This document shows, one piece after another, positions 38,523 to 46,614 of a stretch of 64,000 nt of DNA; position 1 is the stretch's first letter; every line of letters starts with the position of its first letter. Origin of the DNA: Streptomyces venezuelae. GTDB taxonomy: Bacteria; Actinomycetota; Actinomycetes; Streptomycetales; Streptomycetaceae. The DNA lies in NCBI RefSeq assembly GCF_008642375.1, contig NZ_CP029194.1, positions 6,752,501 through 6,816,500 on the forward strand, written 5' to 3'. The translations under genes and the position numbers were made by a program. The notes below the pieces were generated by a model that saw nothing but the letters and a program-made list of their open reading frames with translations, was not told where the DNA came from and ran no database searches.

Positions 38523-39541
38523 CGCGGCAGACCGCCAAGAAGGCCGCCACCGGGGCGCTGATCGGGCTGGCGCTCGGCGACGCGCTGGGCTTCCCGACCG
38601 AGTTCCACGACGTGCCGTCGATCCTCGCGAAGCACGGGCCCTGGCGGAGGGCCCCACTGCCCGTGACCCGCGGCACGGCGTACGTCACCGACGACACCCA
38701 GATGACGCTCGCCCTCGCCCGGGCCGTCAGGGCGTGCGAGGAGCGGGGCGTGGCGGGCCCCGAGCGGCTCGCCGACACCATCCGCAGGGAGTACGTCGCC
38801 TGGTACCACTCGCCCGACAACAACCGAGCCCCCGGCAACACCTGCCTCCGCGCCTGCGCCCTCCTCGACGGCGACGGCCTCTGGCAGGACGCCAGCCAGA
38901 TCCACTCCAAGGGCTGCGGCGCCAACATGCGGGTCGCCCCGCTCGGACTCCGGCACGTGTACGACGAGCAGACCGCCGGAGCCGCCCAGCTCCAGGCCGC
39001 CCTCACCCACGGCCACCCCACCGCCCTCGCCGCCTCCGACCTCACCGCCCGCGCCGTGTGGCTGCTCGCCCGGGGCGTGGACCCGACCGGGATCGTCGGA
39101 CAGCTGCGCTCGTACGCGTACGAGAACCGGGACCGCTACCACGAGCGCTGGCTCGGCGACCTGTGGACCCGCTCCCAGGACCCCAGCGCCGGGCACTTCG
39201 TCCGGCGCGGCTGGGACGAGTGCCTGGCCGTCCTGGAACGCCTCGACGCCGTCCAGCGCACGGCCGACCCGGAGCTCGACCCCTGCGAGTACACCGGCGA
39301 CGGCTGGATCGCCGAGGAGGCCTTCGCGACCGGCCTGCTCTGCTTCCTTCTCTTCCCCGACGAGCCGCTCACCGCCCTGCGCAGGGCGGCCTGCACGCGC
39401 GGAGACTCCGACTCGATCGCCGCCCTCGCGGGCGCCTTCGCCGGCGCGCACCTGGGCGCCGACGCCTGGCCGGAGGAGTGGACGCGGCACATCGAGTACC
39501 GGAGCGAACTGCTGGCCTTCGGGGCGCTCTGGGACGTCTGA
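38519..39541 (+). CDS. ADP-ribosylglycohydrolase (DraG/ARH family)
   Basis: Protein of 340 residues, all-helical fold with two metal-binding motifs: TDDTQM at 57-62 and RGDSDSIAALAGAFAGAHLGADAWP near the C-terminus. GALIGLALGDALGFPTEF at the start is diagnostic. It removes ADP-ribose from proteins or nucleic acids, or hydrolyses a free ADP-ribose derivative. The ATG overlaps the NrtR-like stop by 4 bp, coupling removal of ADP-ribose to its sensing and to NAD supply. Confidence 0.88.
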   Translation: MTRQTAKKAATGALIGLALGDALGFPTEFHDVPSILAKHGPWRRAPLPVTRGTAYVTDDTQMTLALARAVRACEERGVAGPERLADTIRREYVAWYHSPDNNRAPGNTCLRACALLDGDGLWQDASQIHSKGCGANMRVAPLGLRHVYDEQTAGAAQLQAALTHGHPTALAASDLTARAVWLLARGVDPTGIVGQLRSYAYENRDRYHERWLGDLWTRSQDPSAGHFVRRGWDECLAVLERLDAVQRTADPELDPCEYTGDGWIAEEAFATGLLCFLLFPDEPLTALRRAACTRGDSDSIAALAGAFAGAHLGADAWPEEWTRHIEYRSELLAFGALWDV

Positions 39542-39582
39542 GCGGGGCCCCGGCGCCCCTCGAGCGGGACGCCGGGAGGGCG

Positions 39583-40260
39583 TCAGAGCGAGGCGCGGCG
39601 GGCGCGGATCAGGAAGTCCTGCACGCGGGCGTGGTCCGGGACGGCCGGGAGCGGGCTGGTGTCGTGGGCGAGGTCCGCCTCGTCCTGGAGGCGGTCCATC
39701 CAGGACTCGACCTCCTGCCAGGACACCTCGCCGCGCTTGACCGCGAGGTAGCGGTCGCGCTCCTCGCCGACGTCGACGCGGAGCTCGCCCGTGCGCAGCA
39801 GGTCGCGGCAGCTCGCCAGCAGTCGCAGCAGGTGCATCGCGTGCTTCCAGCGCGGCTGCCCGTGCTGACGGACGTCCGCGTCCAGCTTGCGGCGCTGGCC
39901 GCCGGCGTACCGGACGAAGGTCTGGTGGGCCTGCCGGGAGAGGAACGCCCCGCGCAGGGAGAGCAGTTCGCGCCCGAGGTCGTTCACGTGCTCGACGACG
40001 GGGGAGTGCAGGCACTCCAGGACGTTCGGGTTGTTGCGCAGGGCCAGCTCGCAGAAGCGCTCCAGCTCCCAGCTGAACTGGTCCTCGCCCGGGCCCTCCA
40101 CATGGGCCGGGGGCTTGTCGAACCGCCAGAAGAGCGGCGTCGGGGCGAGATAGACGCCCCGCACGTCGGTGTCGCTGCCCTCGGTGGCCAGACCGAAGGC
40201 GCGCGAGCCCATCACGCAGGAGTAGATCGTGTGGTCGCGCACCAGCTCGTCCGGAGTCAT
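39583..40260 (-). CDS. RlaP-type nucleotidyltransferase (DNA polymerase beta superfamily)
   Basis: Protein of 225 residues. The nucleotidyltransferase site is GSRAFGLATEGSDTDVRGVY (GS at 18-19, SDTD at 29-32), followed by ELERFCELALRNNPNVLECL and a helical C-terminal part with RKLDADV and KHAMHLLRLL. The pattern fits the RlaP family, which is proposed to act in RNA repair; members occur with ADP-ribosylglycohydrolases. It converges on the ARH gene with 41 bp between stops. Start ATG 40260; an in-frame ATG at 40302 is less likely. Confidence 0.75.
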   Translation of the reverse strand: MTPDELVRDHTIYSCVMGSRAFGLATEGSDTDVRGVYLAPTPLFWRFDKPPAHVEGPGEDQFSWELERFCELALRNNPNVLECLHSPVVEHVNDLGRELLSLRGAFLSRQAHQTFVRYAGGQRRKLDADVRQHGQPRWKHAMHLLRLLASCRDLLRTGELRVDVGEERDRYLAVKRGEVSWQEVESWMDRLQDEADLAHDTSPLPAVPDHARVQDFLIRARRASL

Positions 40261-40270
40261 GGCGGTGAGA

Positions 40271-40765
40271 TTACGCGAGGGTGATCGATTCCCCCGAGAC
40301 AATAATCTGCTCGGCCGGGAGCGCGCGGGTGGCCGGGCCCTGCACGACCGAGCCGTCGGCGATGCGGTACTTGGAGCCGTGGCAGGGACAGTCGATGGTG
40401 CCGTCCGCGACCTTGTTCACCAGGCAGCCCTGGTGGGTGCAGACCGCGGAGAAGGCCTTGAACTCCCCGGCGGTGGGCTGCGTGACGACCACCTTCTCCG
40501 CGGTGAAGACCGTGCCGCCGCCGACCGGGATCCCGGAGGTTCTGGCCAGCGGGGGAGCGCCGGTCGTCGTGGCCGTCGTGGCGGTCGCCGCGGGTGCCGC
40601 GGAGGTGGCGGTCGTCGCGGGGGCGCTCGGCGCGGCCGAAGTGTCGGGAGTGGCAGGGGCCGTGGTCTCCGTACCGCCGTCACCCCCGCCGTCCGAGCCG
40701 CAGCCCGTCGTCAGGGCCGCGGCGGCGATCAGGACGGTGCGGCGGTTCGTGGCGCGTGAAGTCAT
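40271..40765 (-). CDS. Tat-exported Rieske [2Fe-2S] lipoprotein
   Basis: Protein of 164 residues. The N-terminus NRRTVLIAAAALTTGC combines a twin-arginine motif with a lipobox (Cys22), then a 50-residue Ala/Thr/Ser linker. The Rieske cluster ligands are C109 and H111 (CTHQGC) and C126 and H129 (CPCHGS), with C114 and C128 for the disulfide. It would be an outer-face electron-transfer protein; no partner enzyme lies beside it. Ends 10 bp before the RlaP start on the same strand. Confidence 0.9.
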   Translation of the reverse strand: MTSRATNRRTVLIAAAALTTGCGSDGGGDGGTETTAPATPDTSAAPSAPATTATSAAPAATATTATTTGAPPLARTSGIPVGGGTVFTAEKVVVTQPTAGEFKAFSAVCTHQGCLVNKVADGTIDCPCHGSKYRIADGSVVQGPATRALPAEQIIVSGESITLA

Positions 40766-40811
40766 GGCGCCCAGCTTGGTGGCGCCCCGGGCCCCGGGCC
40801 CCGCAACACGC

Positions 40812-41156
40812 CTACGGGCGGGGCGTCAGCTCCCTCGCACGGCCGTCCGCATCCCTGCGGACCTCCAGGACCTCCGTCACCGCGGCTCGCTCGATGGGTC
40901 CGTAGACGTGCGGGTAGAGCCGGCCCCCGGCGCCCTCCCAGCGGACCTCGCCGCCCAGCCGGGACTCGTCGATCACCAGGACGAGGAGCGGGCCGGGCAC
41001 CGACCGGTAGGGGCCGTCGGCGATCGCCAGAGCCGCGGGCGCGTCGGCCGAGCAGTGGACGAAGCCCTCGGCGGCGAGCGACGCCGGGGCGTAGGGGGCG
41101 GTGGGATCGGCGGGGTCGGCGGACCAGTCGGCCAGCGGTAGGACGTGCAGAAGCAT
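40812..41156 (-). CDS. DUF952 family protein
   Basis: Protein of 114 residues matching DUF952, with LLHVLPLADWSA at the start, the family block EGFVHCSADAPAALAIAD, and LYPHVYGPIERAAVTEVLEV near the end. The family is small, cytoplasmic and resembles an ADP-ribosyl-processing fold in some reports, but no activity is established. ATG start at 41156; 46 bp upstream of the Rieske gene on the same strand. Confidence 0.82.
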   Translation of the reverse strand: MLLHVLPLADWSADPADPTAPYAPASLAAEGFVHCSADAPAALAIADGPYRSVPGPLLVLVIDESRLGGEVRWEGAGGRLYPHVYGPIERAAVTEVLEVRRDADGRARELTPRP

Positions 41157-41273
41157 GCCGACTGTTGTACCGCGTGCCGACCGCTCCACCGCGAGCCGCG
41201 TGTACACCGAGTGGCGGAACGACGCGGTATGGGTGAGATTGGGCGTGTTCCGTACCGGACGAAAGGCAGAACG

Positions 41274-41702
41274 ATGGCGGGAAACGACCTCGGCAGTCTC
41301 CTCGGCAGCCTCCTCGGAGGCAGCGGCCAGGGCGGTGGCAGCGGCGCCGGCGGTGTTCTCGGCTCCCTGCTCGGCGCCCTCGCGGGAGGCAAGAGCGGCG
41401 CGGGCGCCGACGGCGCGAACCCGCTCGGCGGGCTGATCGACATGCTGACGAAGTCCGGCCTCGTCGACCAGGCCCAGTCCTGGGTCGGCACCGGCCGGAA
41501 CCAGCCCGTCAGCGGCGCCCAGATCACCGAGGCCCTCCCCGACGAGACCCTCCAGAAGGTCGCGGCGGACGCCGGCCTCACCCCGCAGGAGGCCGCCGAC
41601 GAGCTCGCCCAGACCCTGCCCCAGGCCGTCGACAAGCTGACCCCGAACGGCTCGGTGCCCCAGGGCTCCCTGGAGGACATCATCCGGCAGCAGCAGCTCT
41701 AG
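41274..41702 (+). CDS. DUF937/YidB-like protein
   Basis: Protein of 142 residues: a Gly/Ser-rich N-terminus with repeated LGSLLG units (residues 5-60), then the conserved NPLGGLIDMLTKSGLVDQAQSWVGTGRNQPVSGAQITEALPDETLQKVAADAGLTPQEAADELAQTLPQAVDKLTPNG. This is the YidB/DUF937 family of unknown function. ATG 41274 with AAAGGCAG upstream; the longer reading is rejected. A hairpin follows. Confidence 0.85.
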   Translation: MAGNDLGSLLGSLLGGSGQGGGSGAGGVLGSLLGALAGGKSGAGADGANPLGGLIDMLTKSGLVDQAQSWVGTGRNQPVSGAQITEALPDETLQKVAADAGLTPQEAADELAQTLPQAVDKLTPNGSVPQGSLEDIIRQQQL

Positions 41703-41712
41703 GCGGGTACGC

Positions 41713-41747
41713 CGGCGCCCGCCCTCCGTCTCGGAAGGCGGGCGCCG
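41713..41747 (+). terminator. hairpin terminator after DUF937 gene
   Basis: CGGCGCCCGCC (41713-41723) pairs with GGCGGGCGCCG (41737-41747), 10 bp after the stop. There is no T-run. Confidence 0.65.
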
Positions 41748-41812
41748 CGACGCGTCCTCCCCACCGCTGACTAGGCTGAACGGAGCACTTGACGCAGGCG
41801 AAGGAGCACGAC

Positions 41813-42175
41813 GTGGCGGTACGAGCGGTCCGAGGAGCCGTCCAGCTGGAGCGGGACGAGGCCGGACACATGCGCGAGCAGGTCGAGGAGCTGCTCACCG
41901 CCGTCCTCGCGCGCAACGAACTCACGGCCGACGACCTCATCAGCATCTGGTTCACGGCCACCCCCGACCTGCACAGCGACTTCCCCGCCGCCGCTGCCCG
42001 GGACCTCGGGATCGTCGACGTGCCCCTGATCTGCGCCCAGGAGCTCGACATAGAGGGCGCGATGCCGAGGGTCGTCCGGCTCCTCGCCCACGTCGAGACC
42101 GAACTGCCCAAGTCCCGGATCGCGCACGTCTACCTCGGCGCCGCGGCCGCCCTGCGCAAGGACATCGCCCAGTGA
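41813..42175 (+). CDS. aroH: chorismate mutase, AroH class
   Basis: Protein of 120 residues converting chorismate to prephenate. It aligns with the trimeric B. subtilis enzyme: RAVRGAVQLERDE (active-site Arg), FTATPDLHSDFPA, CAQELDIEGAMPRVVR (Glu and Arg of the site), and HVYLGAAAALR (Tyr and Arg). GTG 41813 has AAGGAG 6 nt upstream and is preferred to ATG 41789. Its stop overlaps tyrA by 4 bp, joining consecutive steps of tyrosine synthesis. Confidence 0.94.
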   Translation: MAVRAVRGAVQLERDEAGHMREQVEELLTAVLARNELTADDLISIWFTATPDLHSDFPAAAARDLGIVDVPLICAQELDIEGAMPRVVRLLAHVETELPKSRIAHVYLGAAAALRKDIAQ

Positions 42176-43260
42176 GAACAGCGCTCGTCATCGGCACCGG
42201 ACTGATCGGCACCTCCGCAGCGATCGCCCTGGCGGCCCGGGGCGTCACGGTCCACCTCCGCGACCACGACCCGGCGCGCGCCCGGACCGCCGCCGCGCTC
42301 GGCGCGGGCACCGACGAGGCGCCCGAAGGGCGCGTGGACCTCGCGATCGTCGCCGTACCCCCCGCGCACGTCGCCGTCACCCTCGCCGAGGCGATGTCGG
42401 CCGGCCTCGCGCGCGGCTACCTGGACGTGGCGAGCGTCAAGGGCGGACCGAAGCGGGAGCTGGAGGCGCGGGGCCTCGACCTCACCGCGTACATCGGTTC
42501 GCACCCGATGTCCGGCAAGGAGCGTTCGGGCCCGCTCGCGGCGACCGCGGACCTCTTCGAGGGGCGGCCGTGGGTCCTCACCCCCACCCGGGACACCGAC
42601 ACCGAGGTCCTCAACCTCGCCCTGGAGCTCGTCGCCCTCTGCCGGGCCGTGCCCGTCGTCATGGACGCCGACGCCCACGACCGGGCCGTCGCCCTCGTCT
42701 CCCACACCCCCCAGCTGGTGTCGTCGATGGTCGCCGCGCGCCTGGAGGAGGCCGACGAGTCGGCCGTACGGCTCTGCGGTCAGGGCATCCGGGACGTCAC
42801 GCGGATCGCCGCCTCCGATCCGCGCATGTGGGTCGAGATCCTCTCCGCGAACCCGGGTCCCGTCGCCGACGTCCTCTCGGGCGTCGCCGCCGACCTGGAC
42901 GAGACGGTCCGCGCGCTGCGGTCGCTGCAGTCCGCGGACGAGGACAAGCGCCGGGACGGCGCGTCCGGCGTCGAGGACGTCCTGCGCCGGGGGAACGCCG
43001 GGCGGGCCCGCGTCCCCGGCAAGCACGGCGCCGCGCCCACGGCCTACGAGACCGTCGCGGTCCTCATCAGCGACCAGCCGGGCGAGCTGGCCCGGATCTT
43101 CGCGGACGCGGGGCGGGCGGGGGTCAACATCGAGGACGTCCGCATCGAGCACGCGACCGGGCAGCAGGCGGGCCTGGTCCAACTGATGGTCGACCCGACG
43201 GCGGCCCCGGCTCTGAGCGCATCCCTCCAGGAACGAGGCTGGGCCCTCCGCACCACGTGA
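42172..43260 (+). CDS. tyrA: prephenate dehydrogenase
   Basis: Protein of 362 residues. The NAD fold is ALVIGTGLIGTSAAIALAARG; the prephenate site includes GSHPMSGKERSGP and DAHDRAVALVSHTPQLVSS; a C-terminal ACT domain (YETVAVLISDQPGELARIFADAGRAGVNIEDVRIEHATG) suggests feedback control by tyrosine. It oxidises prephenate to 4-hydroxyphenylpyruvate. GTG start overlaps the aroH stop. Confidence 0.94.
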   Translation: MRTALVIGTGLIGTSAAIALAARGVTVHLRDHDPARARTAAALGAGTDEAPEGRVDLAIVAVPPAHVAVTLAEAMSAGLARGYLDVASVKGGPKRELEARGLDLTAYIGSHPMSGKERSGPLAATADLFEGRPWVLTPTRDTDTEVLNLALELVALCRAVPVVMDADAHDRAVALVSHTPQLVSSMVAARLEEADESAVRLCGQGIRDVTRIAASDPRMWVEILSANPGPVADVLSGVAADLDETVRALRSLQSADEDKRRDGASGVEDVLRRGNAGRARVPGKHGAAPTAYETVAVLISDQPGELARIFADAGRAGVNIEDVRIEHATGQQAGLVQLMVDPTAAPALSASLQERGWALRTT

Positions 43261-43706
43261 CACTGCGGGCCGCCCGGCAGCGTTACTGCCCACCACCCCG
43301 TTGTGCCCACCCGTCCCGCCCTGCGGGGCCATTGCCCACACGGGGGTGGGCGCGGCCTCGTGGTGGTGCGGCCCGCACGGGGGTGGGCGCGGCCTCGTGG
43401 CGGTGCGGCCCGCACGGGGCGGGCTGGGTGGGCATGGCCCCTGCAGGGGGCGGCCCCGCACGGGGTGGGGTGAAGGTCCGGCGGAGGGGTATCGCACCGC
43501 AGGTGCGCGCCAGGCTCGCGCCGCCCGGCAGGGGTGCGCCTCGCTCGGGGAGGTGCCCGTCCGGCAGAGGGCCGACCCGGGCGAGGCGGCCGATGGGTGC
43601 TTGCGGCCGTGGGTGGGGCCGAACGGGTGCTGGGGACTCGGTAACCTTGTGGAGGTGCCCGCATCTCGGCGAGGCCCTATCGCTCACCCAGGAAGGTGTT
43701 CCCACC
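43261..43706. other. GC-rich repeat-bearing interval before cmk
   Basis: This 446-bp interval has no convincing gene; open frames through it have no family similarity. It contains the 37-bp tandem repeat listed separately and several GTGCGGCCCGCAC and CGGCAGGGG-type short repeats. The cmk promoter must lie in its last part, where AACCTTGTGG and CTATCGCTC precede the ribosome site. Confidence 0.6.
43340..43413. repeat. 37-bp tandem repeat, two copies plus a partial third
   Basis: Units at 43340-43376 and 43377-43413 differ at one position; a third begins ACGGGGCGGGC and decays. Each unit ends in a GTGCGGCCCGCAC palindrome spanning the junction, so each can form a hairpin. It may be a small mobile or slippage-derived intergenic repeat. 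Confidence 0.85.
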
Positions 43707-44381
43707 GTGGAATCCGTGATCGTCGCCATCGACGGGCCGTCCGGCACGGGCAAGTCGAGCACCTCGAAGGCGGTCGCCGCCAAGCTGGGGCTGAGCTACC
43801 TCGACACCGGCGCCCAGTACCGGGCGATCACCTGGTGGATGATCAGCAACGGCGTCGACGTGACCGACGCCGAGGCCGTCGCCAACGCCGCCTCCAAGCC
43901 GGTCATCGTCTCCGGCACCGACCCGGGCCGCCCCACGATCACCGTGGACGGTGCCGACGCCGCCGGTCCCATCCGTACGGAAGAGGTCACCTCCAAGGTC
44001 AGCGCCGTCAGCGCCGTCCCCGAGGTGCGGAGCCTGATCACGGAGCTCCAGCGGTCCATCGCCCGCAGCGCCGAGCACGGCATCGTCGTCGAGGGCCGGG
44101 ACATCGGCACCACCGTCCTGCCGGACGCCGACCTGAAGATCTTCCTCACCGCCTCGCCCGAGGCCCGTGCCGCCCGCCGCTCCGGCGAGCTCAAGGGCGC
44201 CGACGTGCACGCGACGAAGGAAGCCCTGATCAAGCGGGACACGGCCGACTCCAGCCGTAAGACCTCCCCGCTCGCGAAGGCCGGCGACGCCGTCGAGGTC
44301 GACACCACCGACCTCACCCTGGACCAGGTCATCGAGTGCGTCGTCACCCTCGTGGACGAGAAGAGGACGGCCGCCAAGTGA
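43707..44381 (+). CDS. cmk: cytidylate kinase
   Basis: Protein of 224 residues phosphorylating CMP and dCMP. P-loop GPSGTGKSSTSKAVAAKLGLSYLDTGAQYRA at the start, the CMP site EGRDIGTTVLPDADLKIFLTASPEARAARR, and KRDTADSSRKTSPLAKAGDAVEVDTT. GTG 43707 follows GGAAGG; the family starts ESVIVAIDGPSG at residue 2. First gene of cmk-acyltransferase-der. Confidence 0.95.
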   Translation: MESVIVAIDGPSGTGKSSTSKAVAAKLGLSYLDTGAQYRAITWWMISNGVDVTDAEAVANAASKPVIVSGTDPGRPTITVDGADAAGPIRTEEVTSKVSAVSAVPEVRSLITELQRSIARSAEHGIVVEGRDIGTTVLPDADLKIFLTASPEARAARRSGELKGADVHATKEALIKRDTADSSRKTSPLAKAGDAVEVDTTDLTLDQVIECVVTLVDEKRTAAK

Positions 44382-45022
44382 CCGTGCCCTCTCAGAGGGG
44401 CGCCGCCGTCGGCCGACGCATCGGCATCGGCCTGATGTACGGCTTCTGGAAGCCGCGTGTCCTCGGCGCCTGGCGGGTGCCGGCCTCCGGCCCCGTCATC
44501 TTCGCCGTCAACCACGCGCACAACATCGACGGCCCCATGCTCATGGGCACCGCTCCGCGCCCGGTGCACTTCCTCATCAAGAAGGAAGCCTTCGTCGGGC
44601 CGCTCGGGCCTTTCCTGGAGGGCATCGGGCAGCTCAAGGTCGACCGCGAAAGCACCGACCGGAACGCGATAGCCAACGCCCTGGGTGTCCTGGAGCAGGG
44701 CGGCGTCCTCGGGATCTTCCCCGAGGGCACCCGCGGCGAGGGCGACTTCGCCTCGCTCCGCGCCGGCCTGGCGTACTTCGCCGTCCGCAGCGGCGCGCCG
44801 ATCGTCCCGGTCGCCGTCCTGGGAAGCACCGAGCGCCGCGGACGGTTGGTCAAGGCACTGCCTCCGCTGCGCGGCCGCGTCGACGTCGTCTTCGGCGACG
44901 CCTTCGAGGCGGGCGACGGCTCCGGCCGCCGCACTCGCAAGGCGCTCGACGAGGCCACCGTACGGATCCAGGGGCAGCTCACCGCTCACCTGGAAAACGC
45001 CAGGCGCCTCACCGGGCGCTGA
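44378..45022 (+). CDS. lysophospholipid acyltransferase (PlsC type)
   Basis: Protein of 214 residues. Catalytic NHAHNID (H-x4-D) and FPEGTRGEGDF place it in the PlsC family, which acylates lysophosphatidic acid at the membrane. GTG 44378 overlaps the cmk stop by 4 bp. Position between cmk and der is conserved in actinobacteria, where it is often annotated as 1-acylglycerol-3-phosphate acyltransferase. Confidence 0.9.
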   Translation: MTVPSQRGAAVGRRIGIGLMYGFWKPRVLGAWRVPASGPVIFAVNHAHNIDGPMLMGTAPRPVHFLIKKEAFVGPLGPFLEGIGQLKVDRESTDRNAIANALGVLEQGGVLGIFPEGTRGEGDFASLRAGLAYFAVRSGAPIVPVAVLGSTERRGRLVKALPPLRGRVDVVFGDAFEAGDGSGRRTRKALDEATVRIQGQLTAHLENARRLTGR

Positions 45023-45092
45023 GCGAGACTTTCAGTAGTGGGCCCCGCGGCTCGGGGACCCACCGACCACGAATGATCAAGGAACGGACTTC

Positions 45093-46541
45093 ATGAACGA
45101 CCAGCACGACCACGGGGCACTTGGCGACGCCGAGTACGCGGAGTTCATGGAGCTCGCCTCGGAAGAAGGCTTCGACGTCGAAGAGGTCGAGGGCGCGATC
45201 GAGGAGGCCGGGCACGGCCCGCTCCCCGTCCTCGCCGTCGTCGGCCGCCCGAACGTCGGCAAGTCGACCCTGGTGAACCGCATCATCGGCCGCCGCGAGG
45301 CCGTCGTCGAGGACAAGCCGGGCGTCACCCGTGACCGCGTCACCTACGAGGCCGAATGGGCCGGGCGCCGCTTCAAGGTCGTCGACACCGGCGGCTGGGA
45401 GCAGGACGTCCTCGGCATCGACGCCTCCGTCGCCGCCCAGGCCGAGTTCGCCATCGAGGCCGCCGACGCCTGCCTCTTCGTCGTCGACGCCACCGTCGGC
45501 GCCACCGACACCGACGAGGCCGTCGTCAAGCTGCTCCGCCGCGCCGGGAAGCCGGTCGTCCTCGCCGCCAACAAGGTCGACGGACAGTCCGGCGAGGCCG
45601 ACGCCGCCATGCTCTGGTCCCTGGGCCTCGGCGAGCCGTTCCCCGTCTCCTCGCTGCACGGCCGCGGCACCGGCGACCTCCTCGACGAGGTCCTGAAGAA
45701 GCTGCCCGAGGCCCCCGAGCAGCGCTTCGGCAACGCCGTCGGCGGCCCGCGCCGCATCGCCCTCATCGGCCGCCCGAACGTCGGCAAGTCCTCGCTGCTC
45801 AACAAGGTGGCGAACGAGGACCGCGTCGTCGTCAACGAGCTGGCCGGCACCACCCGCGACCCGGTCGACGAGCTGATCGAGCTCGGCGGCGTGACGTGGA
45901 AGTTCGTCGACACCGCCGGCATCCGCAAGAAGGTCCACCTCCAGTCGGGCGCGGACTACTACGCCTCCCTGCGGACCGCGGCCGCCATCGAGAAGGCGGA
46001 GGTGGCCGTCATCCTCATCGACACCACCGACAAGATCTCGGTCCAGGACCAGCGCATCATCACGATGGCGGTCGAGTCGGGCCGCGCCATCGTCATCGCC
46101 TACAACAAGTGGGACGAGCTCGACGAGGAGCGCCGCTACTACCTCGAGCGCGAGATCGAGACCGAGATGCAGCAGGTCGTCTGGGCACCCCGGGTCAACG
46201 TCTCCGCCAAGACCGGCCGCCACATGGACAAGCTGGTCCCGGCGATCGAGACCGCCCTCGCCGGCTGGGAGACCCGCGTCCCCACCGGCCGGCTGAACGC
46301 CTTCCTCGGTGAGATCGTCGCGGCCCACCCGCACCCGATCCGCGGCGGCAAGCAGCCCCGCATCCTCTTCGGTACGCAGGCCGGCACCAAGCCGCCGCGG
46401 TTCGTGCTTTTCGCCTCGGGCTTCCTGGAGGCCGGCTACCGGCGCTTCATCGAGCGCCGTCTGCGCGAGGAGTTCGGCTTCGAGGGCACCCCGATCCACA
46501 TCTCGGTGCGCGTGCGCGAGAAGCGCGGTCGTAAGAAGTAG
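45093..46541 (+). CDS. der: ribosome assembly GTPase Der (EngA)
   Basis: Protein of 482 residues with two tandem GTPase domains (GRPNVGKST, then GRPNVGKSS, each with DTGGW or DTAGI switch II and NKVD or NKWD base motifs) and a C-terminal KH-like domain (AHPHPIRGGKQPRILFGTQAGTKPPRFVLFASG). It acts in 50S subunit assembly. About 40 acidic residues precede the first domain, an actinobacterial extension. A very strong terminator follows. Confidence 0.96.
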   Translation: MNDQHDHGALGDAEYAEFMELASEEGFDVEEVEGAIEEAGHGPLPVLAVVGRPNVGKSTLVNRIIGRREAVVEDKPGVTRDRVTYEAEWAGRRFKVVDTGGWEQDVLGIDASVAAQAEFAIEAADACLFVVDATVGATDTDEAVVKLLRRAGKPVVLAANKVDGQSGEADAAMLWSLGLGEPFPVSSLHGRGTGDLLDEVLKKLPEAPEQRFGNAVGGPRRIALIGRPNVGKSSLLNKVANEDRVVVNELAGTTRDPVDELIELGGVTWKFVDTAGIRKKVHLQSGADYYASLRTAAAIEKAEVAVILIDTTDKISVQDQRIITMAVESGRAIVIAYNKWDELDEERRYYLEREIETEMQQVVWAPRVNVSAKTGRHMDKLVPAIETALAGWETRVPTGRLNAFLGEIVAAHPHPIRGGKQPRILFGTQAGTKPPRFVLFASGFLEAGYRRFIERRLREEFGFEGTPIHISVRVREKRGRKK

Positions 46542-46562
46542 TCCGCTGCCCTGTGGGGCGGT

Positions 46563-46603
46563 ACGGCTGAGGGCCGGGGCGAAATGCCCCGGCCCTCAGC
46601 CGT
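46563..46603. terminator. bidirectional terminator after der
   Basis: ACGGCTGAGGGCCGGGGC (46563-46580) pairs perfectly with GCCCCGGCCCTCAGCCGT (46586-46603) around GAAAT, followed by TT. It sits between convergent genes. Confidence 0.92.
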
Positions 46604-46614
46604 TCACGGATGTC

